Assembly (NCBI GenBank): GCA_905195005.1
Contig: CAJJUC010000010.1
Coordinates: 1 to 28,341, forward strand
Length of the DNA stretch: 28,341 nt
DNA from: an uncultured Eubacteriales bacterium
GTDB lineage: Bacteria; Bacillota; Clostridia; UMGS1883
Direction of reading: 5' to 3'
Part shown: piece by piece, positions 24,551-28,341 of the stretch
Layout of the letters: each line of letters opens with the position of its first letter
Numbering within the stretch: position 1 is the stretch's first letter
Translations under genes and position numbers: made by a program
Notes under the pieces: generated by a model
Told to the model about the DNA's origin: nothing
The model's database searches: none
Seen by the model: only the letters and a program-made list of their open reading frames with translations

Positions 24551-25866
24551 TTGATTGCCTTATACCTGAGCAGCGGAAGTGTGACAAAAAGCATGAGAAA
24601 TTCCGCAGCCGCCGTGCCGAGCCAGATTCCGTTCAGTCCGAACAGCGCGGGCAGAAGCAGAATCATGATAATCTGAAAAACGAGCGTTCTGAGAAACGAT
24701 ATTACGGCGGAAATCACACCGTTGTTCAGCGCGGTGAAAAATGCCGAACCGAATATATTTATTCCGCAGAACAGGAAATTAAACGAGCAAAGACGAAAGC
24801 CGTGGCAGGTCATATCAAAAAGTCTGCGGTCGTATCCTACATAGATTTTTGCAAGCAGGGGTGCAGCCGTCAGTGAAATAACAAGCATTGCCGCCGAAAC
24901 GCAGCACAGAATCGCCAGGCTTTTTTTGAGCAGACTGAAAAGCTCGTCTTTATTCCCCGCACCGTAATGAAAGCTCACAATCGGGGCGCAGCCGAGCGAA
25001 TATCCGAGAAATGCCGACACAAAAATAAAGTTGACATACATTATCACGCCGTATGCTGCAACGCCGTCCTTACCGGCAATATTCAGAAGCTGAATATTGT
25101 AAATAATATTCACGATTGAAAGCGAAAGGTTGGTAAGCATTTCCGAAGAGCCGTTTGCGCAGCTTTTCAAAAGCACCTTCCCGTGAAATTCCGGGCGCAC
25201 AAGGCAGAGCGAATCGTCTTTCTTTTTCAGGAAAAAGAAAAACGGAATAACGCCGCCGACAATATAACCGGCAACCGTTGCAATTGCTGCGCCGGTGACG
25301 CCGAGCTCGAGCGCCGAAATAAATACCCAGTCCAAAAACGCATTCGTCAGCCCCGATACAACGGTGACATACAGACCTGTTTTCGGCATTTCGGCAACGG
25401 AGAAAAAGCTTTGAAAGCTGACCTGAAGCATGTACGGCACAAGACCGATAAGCAATATTCTGCCGTATGCAACACAATCGGGAAGCAGCTCCTTGTCCGC
25501 GCCCATTTTTATTGCAATCGGGCGGATAAAAATAATCCCGATTACCGACATTATAAACGCTGAAACGCAAAGCGCCGTTATCAGCATTGAAAAATACTTG
25601 TTTGCCTTTTCGCGGCTGCCCTCACCGAGCGTTTTTCCGACAATAGCGCTGCCGCCCGTGCCTATCATAAAGCCGACAGAGCCAAGCCCGAACACAAACG
25701 GCAGAATAAGATTAACCGCGGCAAATGCATTGCTGCCGACGCAGTTTGAAACAAAAAGGCCGTCAATCACACCGTAGATTGAGGTGAAGATCATCATTAT
25801 AACAGGCGAAACGGTGTACCTCAGAAGTTTTTTATAAGTAAAATGATCTGAAAGCCGAATCTCCAT
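24547..25866 (-). CDS. MATE family efflux transporter
   Basis: 439 residues with about twelve membrane segments. The N-terminal signature (YTVSPVIMMIFTSIYGVIDGLFVSN), the NLILPFVFGLGSVGFMIGTGGSAIVGKTLGEG region, and the two-fold repeat with YSLGCAPIVSFHYGAGNKDEL in the second half match MATE proteins, which export cationic compounds by Na+ or H+ antiport. The substrate is unknown. The frame extends upstream to 25959, but I chose the ATG at 25866 (MEIRLSDHFTYKKLL) because it gives the usual family length, AAGGAA lies about ten bases before it, and the extra 31 codons run through a hairpin. The gene lies downstream of atpC in the same direction with no clear promoter between them. Confidence 0.92.
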   Translation of the reverse strand: MEIRLSDHFTYKKLLRYTVSPVIMMIFTSIYGVIDGLFVSNCVGSNAFAAVNLILPFVFGLGSVGFMIGTGGSAIVGKTLGEGSREKANKYFSMLITALCVSAFIMSVIGIIFIRPIAIKMGADKELLPDCVAYGRILLIGLVPYMLQVSFQSFFSVAEMPKTGLYVTVVSGLTNAFLDWVFISALELGVTGAAIATVAGYIVGGVIPFFFFLKKKDDSLCLVRPEFHGKVLLKSCANGSSEMLTNLSLSIVNIIYNIQLLNIAGKDGVAAYGVIMYVNFIFVSAFLGYSLGCAPIVSFHYGAGNKDELFSLLKKSLAILCCVSAAMLVISLTAAPLLAKIYVGYDRRLFDMTCHGFRLCSFNFLFCGINIFGSAFFTALNNGVISAVISFLRTLVFQIIMILLLPALFGLNGIWLGTAAAEFLMLFVTLPLLRYKAIK

Positions 25867-25898
25867 AACAAAAAAATTCCTTTCCGTAATGACAAAGC

Positions 25899-25934
25899 AA
25901 GGGCGGCTTCGGAATTGACCGAAAAACCGTCCTT
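25899..25934 (-). terminator. Possible weak terminator or attenuator after atpC
   Basis: AAGGACGG pairs with CCGCCCTT (one G-U pair), with an inner TTCGG/CCGAA stem and a six-base loop, in the 106-base gap between atpC and the MATE gene. The following minus-strand sequence (GCTTTGTC) is a poor T-tract, so termination of the atp operon may be partial. Confidence 0.45.
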
Positions 25935-25972
25935 TTACATAGGCATATGACCTTATCATTACTCTTTATCTA

Positions 25973-26392
25973 TTATTTATCCGTAAACCGCGTTTTATAC
26001 GCCATTCGTGCCATGGCACGCGCCAGGGAAGCCTTTGACTGATAATACTCGAGCTTGCTCTGATGCTGCATGAGCCGCTCCTCTGCACGCTCGCGCGCCT
26101 CACATGCGCGGATAACGTCAATATCCTCGGGGCGTTCTATATAATGTGAAAGCATTGTAACCTCTCCGCCGGCAACGCACACAAAGCCCGTTCCCGTGAG
26201 CGCATTCACTGTTTCACCGTCCTCGCGGCGAAAGCTCATTGCGCCGTTGGTGATTGCGATAACCATGCTTTCATGGTCCGCCATAATCTGCATCAGACCG
26301 TCCTCCGCCGGAATGGTGAGGATTTCCGCGCCGCCCTCGTAAAATACCTTATCGCAGGCAATTACCTTAAGCCTGAATATTTTTGCCGCCAT
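25973..26392 (-). CDS. atpC: F1F0 ATP synthase epsilon subunit
   Basis: 139 residues, normal for the family. The N-terminal beta-barrel (FRLKVIACDKVFYEGGAEIL, then TIPAEDGLMQIMADHESMV and the GTGFVCVAGGEVTMLSHYIE strand) and a C-terminal helical hairpin (RACEARERAEERL to LARAMARMAYK) match AtpC. It connects the gamma shaft to the c-ring and can inhibit ATP hydrolysis. It follows atpD after 21 bases, with AGGGGTG about eight bases before the ATG, as in most bacterial atp operons. Confidence 0.95.
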   Translation of the reverse strand: MAAKIFRLKVIACDKVFYEGGAEILTIPAEDGLMQIMADHESMVIAITNGAMSFRREDGETVNALTGTGFVCVAGGEVTMLSHYIERPEDIDVIRACEARERAEERLMQHQSKLEYYQSKASLARAMARMAYKTRFTDK

Positions 26393-26413
26393 GCGGCGTC
26401 ACCCCTTTTCCGC

Positions 26414-27805
26414 TCACTTTTCATTCTTAGCCTTTTCGACGACATCGTCGATTGTGCCGACATTGAAGAACGCGGATTCGGGATATGCGTCCATTTCGCC
26501 GCTGATAATCGCCTCAAATCCGGCAATTGTGTCCTTAAGCGGCACATATTTTCCGGGAATACCGGTGAAATTCTCCGCAACGTGGAACGGCTGCGACAGA
26601 AATTTCTGAAGCTTGCGCGCGCGGTAAACCGTCAGCTTATCGCTGTCCGAAAGCTCATCCATGCCGAGAATTGCGATAATATCCTGAAGCTCCTTATATT
26701 TCTGCAAATACTCCTGAACCTTGCGTGCCGTTTCGTAATGCTCCCGGCCGACAACATCTGCCTCCAGAATACGCGAGGAGGATTCAAGCGGATCAACTGC
26801 CGGATAAATGCCCTGTTCAACTATTTTACGTGAAAGAACCGTCGTTGCGTCCAGGTGAGCAAACGTTGTTGCCGGTGCAGGGTCTGTAAGGTCATCCGCC
26901 GGAACATAAACTGCCTGAACGCTTGTTACGGAACCGTTTTTTGTTGACGCGATACGCTCCTGCAGCGCGCCGAGCTCCGTTGCCAGCGTCGGCTGATAAC
27001 CGACTGCGGACGGCATTCTTCCGAGAAGCGCCGAAACCTCACTGCCTGCCTGAACGAAACGGAATATATTATCGATGAACAAAAGCACGTTTCTGTGCTG
27101 CTCATCGCGGAAATATTCAGCCATTGTAAGCCCCGTTTCGGCAACGCGCATACGCGCTCCCGGCGGCTCGTTCATCTGACCGAACACAAGCGTTGTTTTA
27201 TCGATAACGCCCGACTCCGTCATTTCAGTCCAAAGGTCGTTACCCTCACGCGAACGCTCTCCAACGCCCGTGAATATCGAATATCCGCCGTGCTGCGTTG
27301 CAATATTGTTTATAAGCTCCTGAATAAGCACCGTTTTGCCGACGCCTGCGCCGCCGAACAGACCGATTTTTCCGCCCTTTGCATAGGGTGCGAGCAGGTC
27401 GATAACCTTAATTCCCGTTTCAAGAATTTCAACAACGGGGCTTTGATCTTCAAATTTCGGCGGTGCGCGGTGAATTGATCTGTGCGGAGCGTCATCGAGC
27501 GGCTCTCCGCCGTCCAGCGTTTCGCCGAGAACGTTAAACAGTCTGCCAAGTGTTTTTTCACCGACCGGAACCGATATTGCGCTGCCCGTTGCCGTGACCT
27601 CCATATCCTTGTGAAGCCCTTCTGACGGAGCAAGCATTATGCAGCGGACGGTGTTGTGCCCCGTGTGCTGCGCAACCTCCATAACACATTCGCGATCACC
27701 GCTTTTCACGCGGAGCGCTTCTTTTATTTTAGGCAACCTGCCGTATTCAAATTCCACATCGACAACGGGACCGGAAACCTGAACAATTTTTCCCTTTTCA
27801 GTCAT
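26414..27805 (-). CDS. atpD: F1F0 ATP synthase beta subunit
   Basis: 463 residues, the catalytic subunit. Recognisable features are the N-terminal barrel (KIVQVSGPVVDVEFEYGRLP), the Walker A loop GGAGVGKT, GERSREGNDLW, the Walker B strand LLFIDNIFRF, and ALLGRMPSAVGYQPTLATE. The long frame starts 20 codons earlier in Arg/Lys-rich sequence belonging to the end of atpG. I chose ATG at 27805 because it matches the family N-terminus and has GAGGAAGG eight bases upstream. It overlaps the end of atpG by eight bases (ATGACTGA), indicating coupled translation. Confidence 0.97.
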   Translation of the reverse strand: MTEKGKIVQVSGPVVDVEFEYGRLPKIKEALRVKSGDRECVMEVAQHTGHNTVRCIMLAPSEGLHKDMEVTATGSAISVPVGEKTLGRLFNVLGETLDGGEPLDDAPHRSIHRAPPKFEDQSPVVEILETGIKVIDLLAPYAKGGKIGLFGGAGVGKTVLIQELINNIATQHGGYSIFTGVGERSREGNDLWTEMTESGVIDKTTLVFGQMNEPPGARMRVAETGLTMAEYFRDEQHRNVLLFIDNIFRFVQAGSEVSALLGRMPSAVGYQPTLATELGALQERIASTKNGSVTSVQAVYVPADDLTDPAPATTFAHLDATTVLSRKIVEQGIYPAVDPLESSSRILEADVVGREHYETARKVQEYLQKYKELQDIIAILGMDELSDSDKLTVYRARKLQKFLSQPFHVAENFTGIPGKYVPLKDTIAGFEAIISGEMDAYPESAFFNVGTIDDVVEKAKNEK

Positions 27806-28341
27806 ACAGCTTACCTTCCTCTTTCTTTTTCTTTTTCTGCAAAAGAACCTTTGCACCGCCGACAACCTCGCTGATTTCCTGCGTTATTGCTGCCTGGCGG
27901 ACGCGGTTATACTCTATGTCAAGCTCGCGGAGCATATCCGCGGCGCTGTCGTTTGCGGACTGCATTGCCGTCATTCTGGAATGCTGCTCGCTGCAAAACG
28001 ATTCGATAAGCGCGCCGTAGACATATCCCGAAATATAGTTCGGAATAATCGCATGGAGCACGCTTGTTTCCGACGGGTAAAAGCTCATTTCGCGGTTATC
28101 CGCGCCGAGGCTGCCCATCTGCTGAAAGTCCGGGCGGCTGAGCGGAAGCAGCTTTTCCATAACCGTTTCGCACTGCGCTGCGCCCTTGTTTTTCGTGTAG
28201 ATAATATAAACCTCATCAAGCTTGTTGTCAAGATAGCGGTCAAGCACGCGCCCCGTGATTCGCCTTGCACGGTTCACTGTGGGGTTATTCGCCGTGAAAT
28301 TAAAGTCGGAAACCGTTTTTATGCCTCTGTGCATAAAATAC
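27798..28341 (-). CDS. atpG: F1F0 ATP synthase gamma subunit (5' end beyond window)
   Basis: About 180 C-terminal residues are visible; the frame is open to the right edge, so the start lies outside. The region ITGRVLDRYLDNKLDEVYIIYT and the C-terminal helix (ESFCSEQHSRMTAMQSANDSA, then AAITQEISEVVGGAKVLL) are diagnostic for AtpG, the central rotor shaft. The usual C-terminus ends near EIVGGANAL; here it continues with QKKKKKEEGKLYD. That lysine-rich tail is encoded by the purine-rich ribosome site of atpD. The stop overlaps the atpD start. Confidence 0.95.
   Translation of the reverse strand, partial: YFMHRGIKTVSDFNFTANNPTVNRARRITGRVLDRYLDNKLDEVYIIYTKNKGAAQCETVMEKLLPLSRPDFQQMGSLGADNREMSFYPSETSVLHAIIPNYISGYVYGALIESFCSEQHSRMTAMQSANDSAADMLRELDIEYNRVRQAAITQEISEVVGGAKVLLQKKKKKEEGKLYD

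Noticed and set aside
25867..25959. Longer N-terminus of the MATE protein
   Set aside because: The extra 31 residues are not MATE-like, run through a hairpin, and the ATG at 25866 has a ribosome site and gives the normal length.
26273..26833. 186-codon plus-strand frame antisense to atpC and atpD
   Set aside because: It is opposite two highly conserved genes and its translation resembles no protein family; it is a shadow of their codon use.
27806..27865. Longer N-terminus of ATP synthase beta (Arg/Lys-rich)
   Set aside because: It is an out-of-frame reading of the atpG end; the family N-terminus begins at the ATG at 27805.

Overview
The window looks like a chromosomal segment from an uncultured, moderately low-GC Clostridia-type Firmicute. 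The evidence is S-layer-homology (SLH) surface proteins, LplB/YtcP-type sugar permeases, an AraC regulator with an extracellular sensor domain, a BirA-type biotin operator in front of bioY, Gram-positive Shine-Dalgarno sites, and F1 ATP synthase genes in the order gamma-beta-epsilon. I cannot name a genus from sequence alone.

Positions 1-23322 form a polysaccharide-utilisation locus. The minus-strand operon starting at 12717 encodes two CUT1 ABC permeases, two SLH proteins, and two very large secreted multidomain proteins with heparinase II/III-like catalytic regions; the last one runs off the left edge. The operon has a good promoter (12753-12781), and upstream of it lies a direct repeat fitting an AraC operator. 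Behind a terminator sits the probable regulator (12899-15127), a membrane-spanning sensor with a C-terminal AraC helix-turn-helix. Next comes a third, 1691-residue secreted heparinase-like lyase (15201-20276). It is divergent from a cytoplasmic GH123/DUF4091-type glycosidase at 20516, which is broken near its 3' end by a frameshift. A convergent cytoplasmic GH88-type unsaturated uronyl hydrolase (22207-23322) has a perfect-consensus promoter.

The inferred pathway is as follows. Exported lyases cut a uronic-acid-containing polymer by beta-elimination, perhaps held near the wall by the SLH proteins. The permeases import unsaturated oligosaccharides. GH88 removes the unsaturated uronic acid and the GH123-like enzyme would remove a hexosamine. 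No solute-binding protein, transport ATPase or sulfatase is in the window.

Positions 23390-28341 are mostly housekeeping. They hold a roughly 380-base intergenic stretch with a possible structured RNA, the biotin transporter gene bioY under a BirA operator whose left half is tandemly duplicated, a long shared hairpin terminator, a MATE efflux gene, and the atpC, atpD and partial atpG genes. I saw no tRNA, rRNA, CRISPR array, insertion sequence or prophage.
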